Source: Xiphydria camelus (lineage: Eukaryota; Arthropoda; Insecta; Hymenoptera; Xiphydriidae). From it: a stretch of DNA of 64,000 nucleotides. Below, one piece after another: positions 1-11,582 of this stretch. Position 1 is the stretch's first letter, and every line of letters begins with the position of its first letter. The position numbers were made by a program, and so were the translations under genes. The notes under the pieces are model-generated. The model did not search any database and was not told the DNA's origin. It was given only the letters and a program-made list of their open reading frames with translations. The stretch is from assembly GCA_963678675.1 (NCBI GenBank), contig OY783192.1:26534288-26598287 (forward strand). The letters are read 5' to 3'.

Positions 1-542
1 AGAATTCCGCTCGAAATGGAAACGTTGAAGAATGTTCCAATTAAAAGTTGTTTAAATTGAGAACTTTTTCGGGCGACACATTATTTGACTTCTCGTGCTC
101 AAAATTTCCTATGCCGTTATATGAAGGGCCTAACTGCCGAGGGATAAAACTTACTATGTCTCGAGAACCGAATATGAATGACACCTTTACGCCGCAGGCG
201 TACTGGCTTGCGCGGATGTTGATGTAGTCGTCGACGCGGAATCAGGACCGATCCCAAATTTCGTGTAAACTTTAGTAGCTTCCTATTGGTTCGAGTTCTG
301 CGTCAACATTAACGTCAACATCTGCTTCAGCCAAAACGCCGCTGGCTTTATAGTCGCACAGTTTGCTCATTCGTACGTAGATGACGTTAAACTTCTAATT
401 GGGAATATACATGGAGCGATTGATCTTTACTTTACTTTAAATAAATAATATTAAATTCTTTCTCATCGATAAATTGAACGAATACGACGTTCTACAATTT
501 GATGTACGAAACACTTGTAGAAGATTTTAAGAAATTCATACA
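1..542. other. Unassigned AT-rich DNA
   Basis: No ORF, palindrome or RNA gene that I can support. The base composition resembles the quiet intron-like stretches further along the window. Confidence 0.5.
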
Positions 543-1098
543 CAGGGTGAGGCAGTGAATCGGCACGATTTAAAAAATCGCAAAAGATAAAGATTTCAAA
601 AAAGTTTTGTTATTTTAGCATAAATCAGGTCTACACATTAGTGGAAATTTACTTTACATAAAAAATAATCATATTTTGAGGATGGTGTCAGACAGATGAC
701 GTCCTTGTTTTTCCACACATTATCGGAGCCTGAGACTGAATCCGTTCAATATTCTCCGGAGTACGACTTGTTTTTTCACTACCGTCTTTTTTCTTTGTTG
801 CGTTAGCAGTGACTTCAAAGTTCCTAACCCAAAACGCGATAGCTTTATGAGATGGCACGGGAGCCCTTGGGGGTAAATTAAACTCACGACGGAAAGCGCG
901 TTGAGTACTAACAAAACTATACGAATTTTTGTAATAAGCCTTTACAGCAAACGCGCGTATTGCTCATTAGACCAACGTTTCATGGCTACTAACATTTTCA
1001 CCTGTCTAGACGACAAAGGTCTAGTCTCCCACTCTCGTGACCCCCTACCAAGCCCGCTAGCCCGAACTGAAATCGTGCCGTTTCACTGCCTCACCCTG
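543..1098. mobile_element. Non-autonomous TIR element (CAGGGTGAGG ends)
   Basis: The ends are inverted copies: CAGGGTGAGGCAGTGAA at the left and TTCACTGCCTCACCCTG at the right. A further shared stretch (CGGCACGATTT against AAATCGTGCCG) continues inward. The right end is followed by TA; the left is preceded by TACA, so the target duplication is blurred. The element is 556 bp and encodes no recognisable protein. CAGGGTG ends recur at 2731, 4210 and 60742, and suggest Tc1/mariner-type MITEs. Confidence 0.75.
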
Positions 1099-1305
1099 TA
1101 TTTTTCTCAGAATGAGAGAGACGTAATTAAAATATTACGATCCTGAAGTTGTACCCCATGTTTATTTTAATTTAATACACGCCAGTATAACGGGTTGCAT
1201 ATCGATTGGTGCACGCCGACCGCTGTGATTTCTTTTAATTCCGTGGTAACAAGAATAGCCAATATCTGAACCAAATGGCACTGCATACGTTTATTTCCTC
1301 GATTA

Positions 1306-2088
1306 GGGGAGCCGGTGCCTGTACCGCCCAGCGTACCATTCCGCCCACCCCCATTTCTCGCTATTTATGCTTAATATGAATGATTTGATGCTTTCTTCGT
1401 AAATTAGTATACCCCAATATTGGTTTTATAAAGTCATTGTTGACTGTTAATTAATTTTAATTGAGTAAAATATGCAATTAAAATTTCCCCTTCTTAACAT
1501 AAAAAATTTGAGACTCCTAACTGAAGCTTTTTCATATACTTTTTTTATTATAATTTTACTACCAATATTGAATTACAGACAATTAGAGTTTTAAGAATAG
1601 CTTAGAATTTTGATAGATTTTTTATTCAGTTATAAATAATATTAAAGACACTTTTATTAACGGTACGTCCATGTGTCCTGTACCGCCCGGTAGAAGTTGT
1701 AAGTACCGACCAGTCTGTCTTACCGATATACCAGCTTGTCTTACCGACATAACCTGTTTGTAGCACTTACCGACATAACCTCTTTGTAGCGCGGAGAGTG
1801 GGCACGTGCTGTAGCGCGGACCCTATCCAAACTCTGAGCTGTCTACCTAGGCTAGGCCGCTCGGTGGGCGGTACAGCCAGCATTGGAGCCTAGACCGCTC
1901 ACTTGCTTCGATTAATTTATTTTCCATTTTTCGAATGTTTTTTGTACTAATTTTAAGTAATAAATGGAGTACTCATGAAGACAAGACTCTAAGGTATGTC
2001 GACAAAATAATTTGTCCTGCCTTAAAGTCACTGAAATTTTAACAAAGTCATTTTTGTCTCAGGTGGGCGGTATTCCCCCCGCCTCCCC
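1306..2088. mobile_element. TA-flanked TIR element with GGGGAG ends
   Basis: The ends GGGGAGCCGG and CCGCCTCCCC are each flanked by TA, the duplication expected for the Tc1/mariner/pogo superfamily. GTACCGCCC recurs inside in both orientations (about 1321, 1681 and, inverted, 1864), so the subterminal DNA carries repeated motifs. No transposase. The same GGGGAG terminus opens the elements at 16206 and 36595. Between 1099 and 1303 I see no gene, only weak similarity to about 60505-60560. Confidence 0.65.
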
Positions 2089-2730
2089 TATTCTAAAGAA
2101 CGCAAATAAGTGTTGAAACTATATCAGAACATCTGTCACTTTAACCACTAATGAGATTATGAATATTTGAGCATATTTAATCGAATGATATTTGAATCAA
2201 ATCTGTATTCATTCGAATCGAATAAATGTGCTCTCAGGACTGTGCTGAAATACAATTAATTCAATCAAATAAAATTTTTTCTCGGTGTTGATATTACGTA
2301 TGGAATAGTTAGACTCTTTTAAGAGCAACATTCAAAAATGAATTACAAGTAAATAGTTAGTTTATTCTTTAAATCATTTTTTCGAAATTTGAAAGTAACA
2401 AATACTATTAAGATTATTGAAATTTAATTGAACGAATGGGTGGCTAATATTACAAAAGGAAAGCGTATTGTGTCGTGCAGGGAAAGGCAGGATAAAACGG
2501 GGTACCTAAACTGACTCCTGCTTTTTATTGGTATAATTACGGTAACCGACGGTCAACACGAGTACTCCATTTTAGCCTGCTTTCCTTTATTAGTTTACCA
2601 GAAATTAATTAGTCAATATTGTTCCACAGGTAACTGTTTCCCAGGTGATATTTTAAAAATTATAAAGATAGACTCCATTGGGATTTTTCAAGCAGAATCA
2701 AAAAGGTTGACGACCATTCTCTTGTATATA
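2089..2730. other. Intergenic or intronic DNA with one small inverted repeat
   Basis: No ORF of note. At about 2466-2588 GGAAAGGCAGGATAAAA faces an inverted, slightly diverged copy (TTTTAGCCTGCTTTCC), so a small MITE remnant is likely. Confidence 0.4.
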
Positions 2731-3850
2731 CAGGGTGAACCAGGTTAAACGTCATTATTTTTTATATGTTATAGAACAACAAAAATAAAGTAGACTTTAA
2801 TAAGAAAATTTTTTTCAAAAATGTTTACTAACAAAGGTACAGGGTGTCAAAGTTGTGGAAAAAAATGGTTTTCTCATCGTAACTTCTAAACCACTGGACC
2901 GATTTCCATGAAATTTCGCACACAGACTAATGTAGTACACCTCTAAGAGTAATGATTAAAATTATTTTAAAAATTTTCCAGTGGCGTAGATACTGGGGGC
3001 CGGTACCCCCTTTTCCCCCTCCCGATTTTCGGCGCCACTGGATATTTTACAAAGAAAATTGAATTTCTGGATTTCCTGTTTAATTTAGAAAGAAAAATTA
3101 CCCTTACAAATGTTTGGTTTATGGCTTCGTTTTTTGAGATATTTGAATTTATAGGTCTGCAGACAGGCCAAAACCTATGATTGAACTACCAAGAAAATAC
3201 GATATGAGAGGCCAAGACTGTTTAAAAAATGTTATTACTGACTAGACATACATCAAAGATACGAATAAATAAAGAAATAAATAAATAATCAAATAATTTT
3301 TTTTTAAATTTATATTTAATTTGATTATTTATTCATTTATTTATTTTTTTTTCATATCTTCGATGTATGTCTAGTCAGTAATAACATTTTTTAAACAGTT
3401 TTGGCCTCTCATATCGTATTTTCTTGGTAGTTCAATAATAAGTTTTGGCTTGTCTGCAGCCCTATAAATTCAAATATCTCAAAAACGAAGCCATAAACCA
3501 AAAATGTTTGTAAGGGTAATTTTTCTTTCTAAATTAAACAGGAAATCCAAAAATTAAATTTCCTTTGTAAAATATCCGGTGGCGCCGAAAATCAGGAGGG
3601 GGAAAAGGGGGTATCGGACCCCAGTATCTACGCCACTGGAAAATTTTAAAAATAATTTTAATCATTACTTAGAGGTGTACTACATTAGTCCAGTGGTTAT
3701 AAGTCATGATGAAAAAACCATTTTTTTCCACAACTTTGACACCCTGTATCTTTGTTAGTAAACATTTTTGAACAAAACTTTCTTATGAAAGTTTACTTTA
3801 TTTTTGTTGTTACATATCAAAATTAATGACGTTTAACCTGGTTCACCCTG
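2731..3850. mobile_element. 1.12-kb near-perfect palindromic element
   Basis: Two arms of about 0.5 kb run inward from CAGGGTGAACCAGGTTAAAC and its complement and meet near 3290 in an A/T-rich turn. Each end is flanked by TA. The arms match over nearly their full length with scattered changes, so this is a long fold-back MITE. No protein coding. Its RNA would fold into one long hairpin. Confidence 0.85.
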
Positions 3851-3858
3851 TATATATA

Positions 3859-4145
3859 CAGCTGGAGAATGTGTTTGTGCATCTTTTGACATCTAATCAC
3901 CAAAATTTAAGCCATTCTGGACGCGCAGTTGTTGTTTGACAATCGTTTGAGTCAGTTAATTTGAGTGCTTGGGTGAAAATGGAAAAAATCGAGTATCGAG
4001 TTGTGATTTTTCCATTTTCACCAAAGCACTCACATCGACTGACTCACATCGACTCAAAGGATTGTCAAACAACAACTGCACGTCCAAAATGGTTGAAATT
4101 TTGGAGACTACATGTCAAAAGATGCACGAACACATTCCCCAGCTG
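3859..4145. repeat. Palindrome, arms about 120 bp
   Basis: CAGCTGGAGAATGTG at the left faces CACATTCCCCAGCTG at the right. The similarity continues through GTGCATCTTTTGACAT and GTTGTTTGACAATC towards the centre near 4000. Short ORFs here are shadows of the repeat. Confidence 0.7.
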
Positions 4146-4209
4146 TCGTTGACGAGAGTGCTGCCATTTTCATGTTGAGGTCGGAAACTTATCAGACCAC
4201 CCTCGTATA

Positions 4210-4676
4210 CAGGGTGTTCATTTTAAAACTTACCACCCACGTTATCTGCGTAAAGAGACATATTTCTGAAAATCGCCGAGACACGTCAACAAAATTATTG
4301 AGGGGGAACATTTTTTATAAAAATTCGACGCCCCCCCCCCCCTCAACCACCTGACTCCGGGGGCGGTAACCCCAATATTCTTAAATGGAACAGGGGGTCG
4401 AGTGATACCTCATTTTAAAGGGCTTTTAATTGTGTACATTTTGACGTCCTACTTTTCAAATTTGACGTTAAAATGAGGTATCACTCGACCCCCTGTTCCA
4501 TTTAAGAATATTGGGGTTACCGCCCCCGGAGTCAGGTGGTTGAGGGGGGGGGGGCGTCGAATTTTTATAAAAAAATGTTCCCCCTCAATAATTTTGTTGA
4601 CGTGTCTCGGCGATTTTCAGAAATATGTCTCTTTACGCAGATAACGTGGGTGGTAAGTTTTAAAATGAACACCCTG
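4210..4676. mobile_element. 467-bp palindromic MITE, TA duplication
   Basis: The ends CAGGGTGTTCATTTTAAAAC and complement are flanked by TA. The arms are nearly identical, including a homopolymer C run (about 4331) and its G counterpart (about 4544), and turn at about 4445. The end resembles that of 2731-3850 but the body is unrelated. Confidence 0.85.
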
Positions 4677-4685
4677 TATATACTT

Positions 4686-4848
4686 ATATATATGAAGGAG
4701 TCAGAAGCAAAAGTGCCTAAGTGACATTTTTGGTGAAAATTACCTAAGTACAGTACCTCAGTGTTACTGAGAACACCAATCTATACTTAGGTCATTCTTA
4801 CCAAAAATGTCACTTAGGCACTTTTACTTCTGACCCCTTCATATATTA
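4686..4848. repeat. Short palindrome
   Basis: TATATATGAAGGAGTCAGAA faces TTCTGACCCCTTCATATAT. The inner part GTGCCTAAGTGACATTTTT is repeated inverted. Centre near 4767. Probably a small fold-back MITE; non-coding. Confidence 0.7.
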
Positions 4849-5102
4849 ATTTGCCCGAACTTACCCTAATGGAAAAAAAAACTACCGAGAGAACGAAAAT
4901 ACTGCTGTGAACTACCAAAATTCAATCATGATTCAATCATTATAACTATTACTACAGTCGGTACGATATTTGTTCAGCCAAAATTATTAGAAACGATAAG
5001 GCGGTATTCTCGGAACGCAACGATCTGACGCTTTGCAAACAGTGGCGTACCTTCAAATGTTCGACGTTATTTCTTTGATTTGGCCTCCAGTGATTTCTTT
5101 TA

Positions 5103-6642
5103 AGGGGGTATTACTGTCTAGGCGCTTGTTTTTAAAGTAATTTTTAGGAATTAATTTTGCGAAAACTATCAAATCTACAGTGCCGGGGTTTTTGACGCAT
5201 AATAAGACATGTTTCAATTAACATCACAAATTTTTATAAAACATTTTATTGGAATCTATACAAGTTATGCGCTGTTATACAGATCGTGGCGTGAGACGCT
5301 CGTCCAATCGGGCGACCATATTGTGGCGGTCTTAGTCGTCTGAGACAGAAGAACACATTTTTGATGTGTAAACATCTATGCTATGGCTCTGCGATAGGAC
5401 CTTCCTGGAAAATTGAGCGTCAGACGTAAATCATGTAGATGTGACTGCGTCAGTGTGTGTGTGGCGCTACTGCGCATACTATTCGCGCAAGCTGGATTAT
5501 CTCAACGGGAAAACATTTTAGAGAAAAATGTTTCATACAAAACTTTAAGGATTTTCCCTTGGCTACTCAGTGGTCGTATTGGATTTAACCTTGACCGTGA
5601 CCTTTAAGGTAATATCAAATGCCTTCCTAAACCGTTCATCCGATTGCGATGAAACTTTGAGAAATGGTTGGACGCATGCCCGCGAAGGTTTCTGAGTTAG
5701 TAAATCTTATACAGGGTGTTCAAAAAGTACCTGTACGGATGATTATTATGCCTTCCTAAACCGTTCATCCTATTGCGATGAAACTTTGGGGAATGGTTGG
5801 ACGCATACCCGCGAAGGTTTCTGAGTTAGTAAATCTTATAAAAGGTGTTCAAAAAGTACCGGTACTGATGATTATTAAGCCTTCCTAAACCGTTCATCCG
5901 ATTGCGATGAGAATTTGGGGAACAGTTGGACGCATATCCGCGAAGGTTTCTGAGTTAGTAAATCTTATACAGGGTGTTCAAAAAGTCGAACTATACTTGA
6001 CCTAAATTTGACCTCCGCTGACAATAAAGGTAACATGAAAAAAATGGTCAAGGACACATTTGAACGTGAAAAAAAAAATTAATTTGACCTTGAGATAACC
6101 TTGAAGGTCATGGTCAAGGTCAAATTCAATATGACCATTGCGTAGCCCGGGAAAAATACTAAAAGTTTTGTATTATTTTGTAATCTATATGAATGTAGTT
6201 ATCGTCTGAACTAGAACTAAGTAGGTACGAAATTTTTTATCGCAATCGCAGCTGTTTGAAGATTAAAGTTTAATTTTCCCAAAAAAATTGTCAACTAAAA
6301 CATGAGAGCAGGGCTAAAATATTCAAGCTATCGGTATTATTCTAGTTCAGACCATAGGTGAAGGTTCCCTCGAAATGTGTGCAAAACGAGAAGTCAATCG
6401 GTCCAATAGTTTTTGAGAAAAACGTGCGCCCGACTTGAAAAATGTTGTTTCGAGAAAAACGCGTTTAAAGTTGATGTCTACCTGCCGCGTCCCAACGCAC
6501 CGCAGCCTTTAAGCCTCTGTAACTATGGGAGTTCTACGAATTTCAAATTAGTATCTTTTTGAGACACATTCTCAAAACCCCAAATTATAAGAAAATGCAA
6601 AAAAAATCGAATTTTTGAAGCGTCTAGACAGTAATACCCCCT
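5103..6642. mobile_element. 1.54-kb TIR element, TA duplication
   Basis: The ends AGGGGGTATTACTGTCTAG and CTAGACAGTAATACCCCCT are flanked by TA. No transposase survives. The middle carries a 129-bp tandem array (5621-5985) and, at 5363-5376, one copy of the 14-bp motif GATGTGTAAACATC. Part of the interior is repeated in inverse orientation at 9395-10340, so that interior belongs to a wider repeat family. Confidence 0.75.
5621..5985 (+). repeat. Tandem array, 129-bp unit, nearly 3 copies
   Basis: Units begin with GCCTTCCTAAACCGTTCATC at 5621, 5750 and 5879, giving an exact 129-bp period. Each unit ends in a CAGGGTGTTCAAAAAGT-type sequence, which resembles a MITE terminus. Flanking DNA is rich in AAGGTCA half-sites (6000-6150). 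Confidence 0.9.
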
Positions 6643-7128
6643 TAATAAGAAATTAAACTGAAAATTCACAAGACGAAACACTCACAAAGAAACGCACTAC
6701 GTATAAATCGACTGCAAAGCACGGTATGTAAATAATGTTAATTGTAATCTGCTACAGTAAACGCTGCGCCGCCATTGTCTCCAACTCGGGTGCCGAATGA
6801 GGATAATTCCAAGAAAGTGACGCAGCAGTCTTCTGGGAATTCTGGCTCAACAAATATCGTACCGACTGTACAACCCAGTATGTTTCTGCAAGAGTATTCT
6901 CGTTCTGCATATATATTTAGAGAAATAATTGCTAGTGTCAAAAAAAAGTTTTTTGAATCGAGTATGTGATCTTACAAATCCTTGATCGAAGAATATATAA
7001 TAATAATTAGGATATGTAATAATATAATATATGGTAATTCTTAATTTAAAAATACTGTCGTGGGAACAAGAAAATTTTTTTATGGAAAAAAATAATTACT
7101 CAATGCTATGCTTGATCCTAAAATGAGA
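6643..7128. other. Unassigned, AT-rich
   Basis: The two small ORFs here overlap on opposite strands and match nothing I know. No convincing repeat structure. Confidence 0.35.
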
Positions 7129-7154
7129 TTATGTTTTATATGAATAAAACATTT

Positions 7155-7400
7155 TTTTGTCACTCAGTGCCAAATAATCGGTTTTACAGGCGTCCTCAAC
7201 GCATGTAAAATAACATTTTACACACCAATTTGCGAAAGGTTGCACAGTGTGTAAGTAACCTATGCAATGCGTAAAGTAAAAGTGGCACACTCTCGAGAAA
7301 TCGCTGCGATTATTACTTGAAGTTGGCACATCAGTGTGTCCAACGCCACGCATGCGCAGCGAAACTGTACACAGCTGACGCAAAGCCGGTAAAAGTAAGG
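7155..7400 (-). pseudogene. Divergent ORF with a VEDA-x-LALSD motif
   Basis: An 84-codon minus-strand ORF contains CVEDACKTDYLALSDKK near its C-terminus. The DNA is repeated, inverted, at 38890-39165, where one frame reads CVEDARKTKYLALSDK. A related line, GVEDAREIEFYALSDEN, lies at 44405-44460. Changes between copies keep the peptide recognisable, so I infer an old coding exon, perhaps of a transposon. It lies head to head with the Crypton-like ORF, 30 bp apart. Product unknown; conventional homology is not evident to me. Confidence 0.3.
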
Positions 7401-7428
7401 TTATGAGAACAAAAGTCTAACAATATAT

Positions 7429-9084
7429 ATGAGTGTGATACGTAACGATGGTAAATATTCAAAAAATGTTGACAGCATTATTATTCCTCAAACACCAAAC
7501 CAAGAGGACTATATTATTCCTGAAACGCCAAACGAAGGCGACGATGACAATGGTAAGGTTACTTTAATAACAATATTTTACTTTAATATAACATACATCC
7601 GAGCCTCAACGAGTGTGATAAAACTGCCGAAAATAAAAAAACGATGGTGCTCATAACGAGTCTCTAAACGATAAAAATATTGAAATTCCAGAACATTCAA
7701 AAAATGTTGACAACATTATTATTCCTCAAACACCAAACCAAGAGGACTATATTATTCCTGAAATGCCAAACGAAGGCGACGATGACAATGGTAAGGTCAC
7801 TTTAATAACGATACTTTACTTTAATATAACAGACATCCGAGCCCCAACGAGTGTGATAAAATTGCCGAGAATAAAGAAAACGATGGTGCTCACGACGAGT
7901 CTCTAAACGATAAAAATGTTGAAATTCCAGAAAATATTGAACGACTAATTGAGGAAGCAGCCAACTGTCTGATACCTAAAGACTCAAAGAGAGAATCTTT
8001 ACAATAATGCATATATAAAATTTATCAAGTGAACAGAGAAAAGAAAAATTAATATTGCAAATGTCAAAACTGACGATGCTCGTTTGGAAAAGGTCCTTCT
8101 CGGATATCTTCATTATTTAAGTAGATCTGTGGTTCCACCATCGTTATGGTCAACTTATTCTATGTTAAAAACAACACACTAAATGCTTACGATAACATTG
8201 ATATAAGTAAATACTCCAATTTGAAGTCTCTCCTCAAACGAAAAAGTAAAGGTTACGTTCCAAAAGTTTCAAGTGTATTCTCCAATGATGAACTTAAACG
8301 ATTCTACACACAAGCCCCTGATGATAAGTGGTTAGTCGTAAAGGTAAGGAAATGAAAAATTTTTTAAATAAGAAAATATTTCGTGAAATGCTTAAAATTA
8401 ATTTTTTTTCTTCTTATTATTAATAAGTTGGAATGATTTTAAGAATGTGTGAGCCTGTGGAAGGCATGAACTACACAACATCAAAGTGAACGATGTGCGA
8501 AAGCATGATTCATCTTTTTTGGTCCAACTCGGTATAACTGAAGAGAATGATAAGGAAAAGAAAAAGTCTAAAAATAATGAGACACGTCAATTTGCTGTTA
8601 CTAGAGAATTTTACAGAACCGTTAAAAAATACATTGATTTACGGCCTGCAGATTTCAAATCCGAAAATTTTTTAATCAAATACCAAAATGGATGTTGCTC
8701 ACGTGCAAAAATTGGAATTAACACGATTGGTGGGTGTCCAAAGGAAATTGCTACGTTCCTCAAACTTCCACATCCAGAGAAGTACACAGGTCACGCCTTT
8801 CGTCGTTCGTCTGCAACTACGTACGTGAATTCAGGTGCTGATATCACAAGTTTAAAAAGACTTGGAGCGTGGAAAAGTAGCTGAACATTGTGTCGCAGAG
8901 TGTGATTCTCGAAAAAGAAAAGTCTGTCAACAAATTCAAGATGCTATATTATCCCCAGAAACGACTACAATTGAAAACAAAAGGCAAACAGTAATAAAGG
9001 AACCTGTTCCATCTACATCATCTTATGAAAACGCAAGCTCTTCTACTCCTCGTGGTTCTTTGAGCAGTAACACTGGAAAGCGTT
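7429..9084 (+). pseudogene. Crypton-type tyrosine recombinase, broken
   Basis: Crypton recombinases cut and rejoin DNA with a catalytic tyrosine. The N-terminal exon is duplicated in tandem (about 7455-7670 and 7690-7910). The core reads on from about 7838 (NDKNVEIPENIERLIEEA), through SVVPPSLWSTYSMLKTT (about 8130) and NIDISKYSNLKSLLKRKSKG (8196), to a likely intron 8344-8453. The catalytic block then follows: ACGRHEL (about 8454; the first arginine), HDSSFLVQL, and HAFRRSS (about 8793; the H-x-x-R motif), ending LKRLGAWKS. Damage: a frameshift near 8003, an in-frame TGA near 8036, a frameshift near 8173 and another after 8877. The tyrosine expected about ten residues after the WKS motif is read as cysteine (VAEHCVAE). 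No active enzyme is expected. The family call is firm; the exon edges are approximate. Confidence 0.8.
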
Positions 9085-9324
9085 GACTATCACTAATTGC
9101 CCTAATTTCACAATTATATTTAATGATAAAAAAATGGAAATGAAAGAAACTAAATAAAAAAAAGGTGTGAGTGCCGTTGTACTCACGGAGGATGTGTAAA
9201 CATCTTACAATTATTTGCGGTCCGAGTTTAATTGGGGTATATGACGTCGTAGTTCGACATAAAGAAGTTAAATTTTTTCTATAATAAAATATTTATTATT
9301 ATTATATTAGATTTATAACTTACT
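9085..9324. other. Non-coding tail with one 14-bp motif copy
   Basis: GATGTGTAAACATC sits at 9191-9204, just after a GAGTGCCGTTGTACTCACGG hairpin. Likely 3' flank of the Crypton-like element; no gene seen. Confidence 0.4.
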
Positions 9325-10345
9325 AGCAGCCCGTCCCGGCTTCGCACGGGTAGATTGTGGATTGATTTTGTCCGTCCACCATTGTTTAAATACATTTTTA
9401 ATACAAAACTTTTAGTATTTTTCCCGAGCTACGCAATGGTCATATTGGATTTGACCTTGACCATGACCTTCAAGGTTATCTCAAGGTCAAATTAATTTTT
9501 TTTTTCACGTTCAAATGTGTCCTTGACCATTTTTTTCATGTTACCTTTATTGTCAGCGGAGGTCAAATTTAGGTCAAGTATAGTTCGACTTTTTGAACAC
9601 CCTGTATAAGATTTACTAACTCAGAAACCTTCGCGGATATGCGTCCAACTGTTCCCCAAATTCTCATCGCAATCGGATGAACGGTTTAGGAAGGCATAAT
9701 AATCATCCGTACCGGTACTTTTTGAACACCCTGTATAAGATTTACTAACTCAGAAACCTTCGCGGGCATGCGTCCAACCATTCCCCAACTTTTCATCGCA
9801 ATCGGATGAACGGTTTAGGAAGGCATAATAATCATCAGTACCGGTACTTTTTGAACACCTTTTATAAGATTTACTAACTCAGAAACCTTCGCGGGCATGC
9901 GTCCAACCATTCCCCAAAGTTTCATCGCAATAGGATGAACGGTTTAGGAAGACATAATAATCATCCGTACCGGTACTTTTTGAACACCCTGTATAAGATT
10001 TACTAACTCAGAAACCTTCGCGGGCATGCGTCCAACCATTCCCCAAAGTTTCATCGCAATCGGATGAACGGTTTAGGAAGGCATTTGATATTACCTTAAA
10101 GGTCACGGTCAAGGTCAAATCCAATACGACCACTGGGTAGCCAAGGGAAAATCCTTCAAGTTTTGTATTAAACATTTTTCTCTAAAATGTTTTCCCGTTG
10201 AGATAATCCAGCTTGTGCGAATAGTATGCGCAGTAGCGCCACACACACACTGACGCAGTCACATCTACATGACTTACGTCTGACGCTCAATTTCCCAGGA
10301 AGGTCGTACCGCAGAGCCATAGCATAGATGTTTACACATCAAAAA
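9325..10345 (-). repeat. Inverted partial copy of the 5.4-6.2 kb repeat
   Basis: Sequence from about 9395 to 10340 is the reverse complement of about 5361-6175. It includes AAGGTCA-rich DNA, then the 129-bp tandem units (about 3.9 copies, 9585-10084, against 2.8 in the other array), then the 14-bp motif at 10327-10340. It opens with a hairpin (CCCGTCCCGG and TTCGCACGGG, about 9331). The two copies flank the Crypton-like gene. Confidence 0.85.
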
Positions 10346-10606
10346 CGTATCTATATCCTTTAACTACGGGCACCTTTTTCTGGCCCATAAGAATTGCATG
10401 CAAATGGTGTACTGTATACAACAGCGCCCGTAGGTTAAGGATATTTGTGTTTAAAAATATGCCAAATAATGTGCCAAATACTTGTTTAAAAATGTGCAAA
10501 ATAGTTATAAGGAAATGAGTGGTATAGATGCAAAACCCGCCAAGTCACATTTATAGCAATTCACAGGAGACGTCAAAAAACTGATGCAGACGGCCATTGC
10601 CTTACA

Positions 10607-11153
10607 CACGGAGAGAAAAGTTCGGTAAAAATTACCTAAATAGTAGGGTAAGCGTGTAGCATTCGGTGTTTTATGGTTAATTTTGTAGAGGCGCTGAAAA
10701 GGAATTAACAACCAACCGCGATATATTTTGACGAACGTTCCAGAATTTTTACCGTTCCAACTCTACAATTTTACCCGAACAGGAATGTTTATGCCTGCAT
10801 AATATAGAAAGTATCCCTCCGTTATTAAACATTGTCGTATAATTAGTTAGGTTAGTAATAATTTCAGTACAGGTTAGTATATTTTACCGTACCGGTACAG
10901 CAGTTTCTACCCCGAAAACAGTAAAATCTCTCATTGTTTGACACTTTCAATCTATCTCAGCCATAATTTTCATCTATTCCAACCACATTTTTTATTTGAT
11001 AAAGAGGTCACATTTTACTTTCGAAAACATGAAAAACTCTTTGAATGCATGATATTTTTTGGTTTACTGACCAAATGCAACACGATTACCGTACCAGTTG
11101 GGTATTTTTTCCCTGAATTTCAGAACAAATAGTACTGACGATTTCTCTCCGTG
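10607..11153. mobile_element. 547-bp TIR element, CACGGAGAGAAA ends
   Basis: CACGGAGAGAAA opens and TTTCTCTCCGTG closes the element. The same element recurs at 28396-30645, where it is split by a 1.7-kb insertion, so the ends are confirmed by two copies. No transposase. Confidence 0.8.
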
Positions 11154-11440
11154 CATTTGCAAGCGTATTCGACCTTATACACATACGTACTTCAAAAGAA
11201 CAAATTCCCGTATCTAACTCAGATTTCACAAAAATGGACTTGGCGGGTTTTGCATCAATATCCCTCAAATGAAAGAAACATAATTAAAAACGTATCTATA
11301 TTTGTTTCAAAATGTGTAAAATACTTATAAGGAAACTAAAAAAAATAATAAAAAACGTATATATATATATATATATATTTGCTATTGTAACATAAGTTTT
11401 ATGCTTTAAAAAATATTTCTGATATTCTTTTTTGTAAGGA

Positions 11441-11463
11441 CCCCCCCCCCCCCCCCCCCCCCC
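11441..11463 (+). repeat. Homopolymer run of 23 C
   Basis: A pure C tract, followed by further C-rich DNA to about 11510. The minus strand could form G-quadruplexes. The length may be unreliable in an assembly. It creates a glycine-rich spurious ORF. Confidence 0.95.
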
Positions 11464-11582
11464 GCCAAAACCCCGCCCCGAACAACACCCTGCCCCGAAC
11501 CCTGTCAACCTCGTATTTGACACTCAGGGCCGGTTTACCAACAGGTATAAACGCGGTCTAGCGCTATACTGAGAATAATCAT

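Noticed and set aside
5621..5985. CRISPR-like regular spacing
   Set aside because: Units are whole 129-bp tandem repeats without unique spacers, in a eukaryotic genome.
11296..11523. Glycine-rich minus ORF
   Set aside because: Product of the C homopolymer at 11441-11463.
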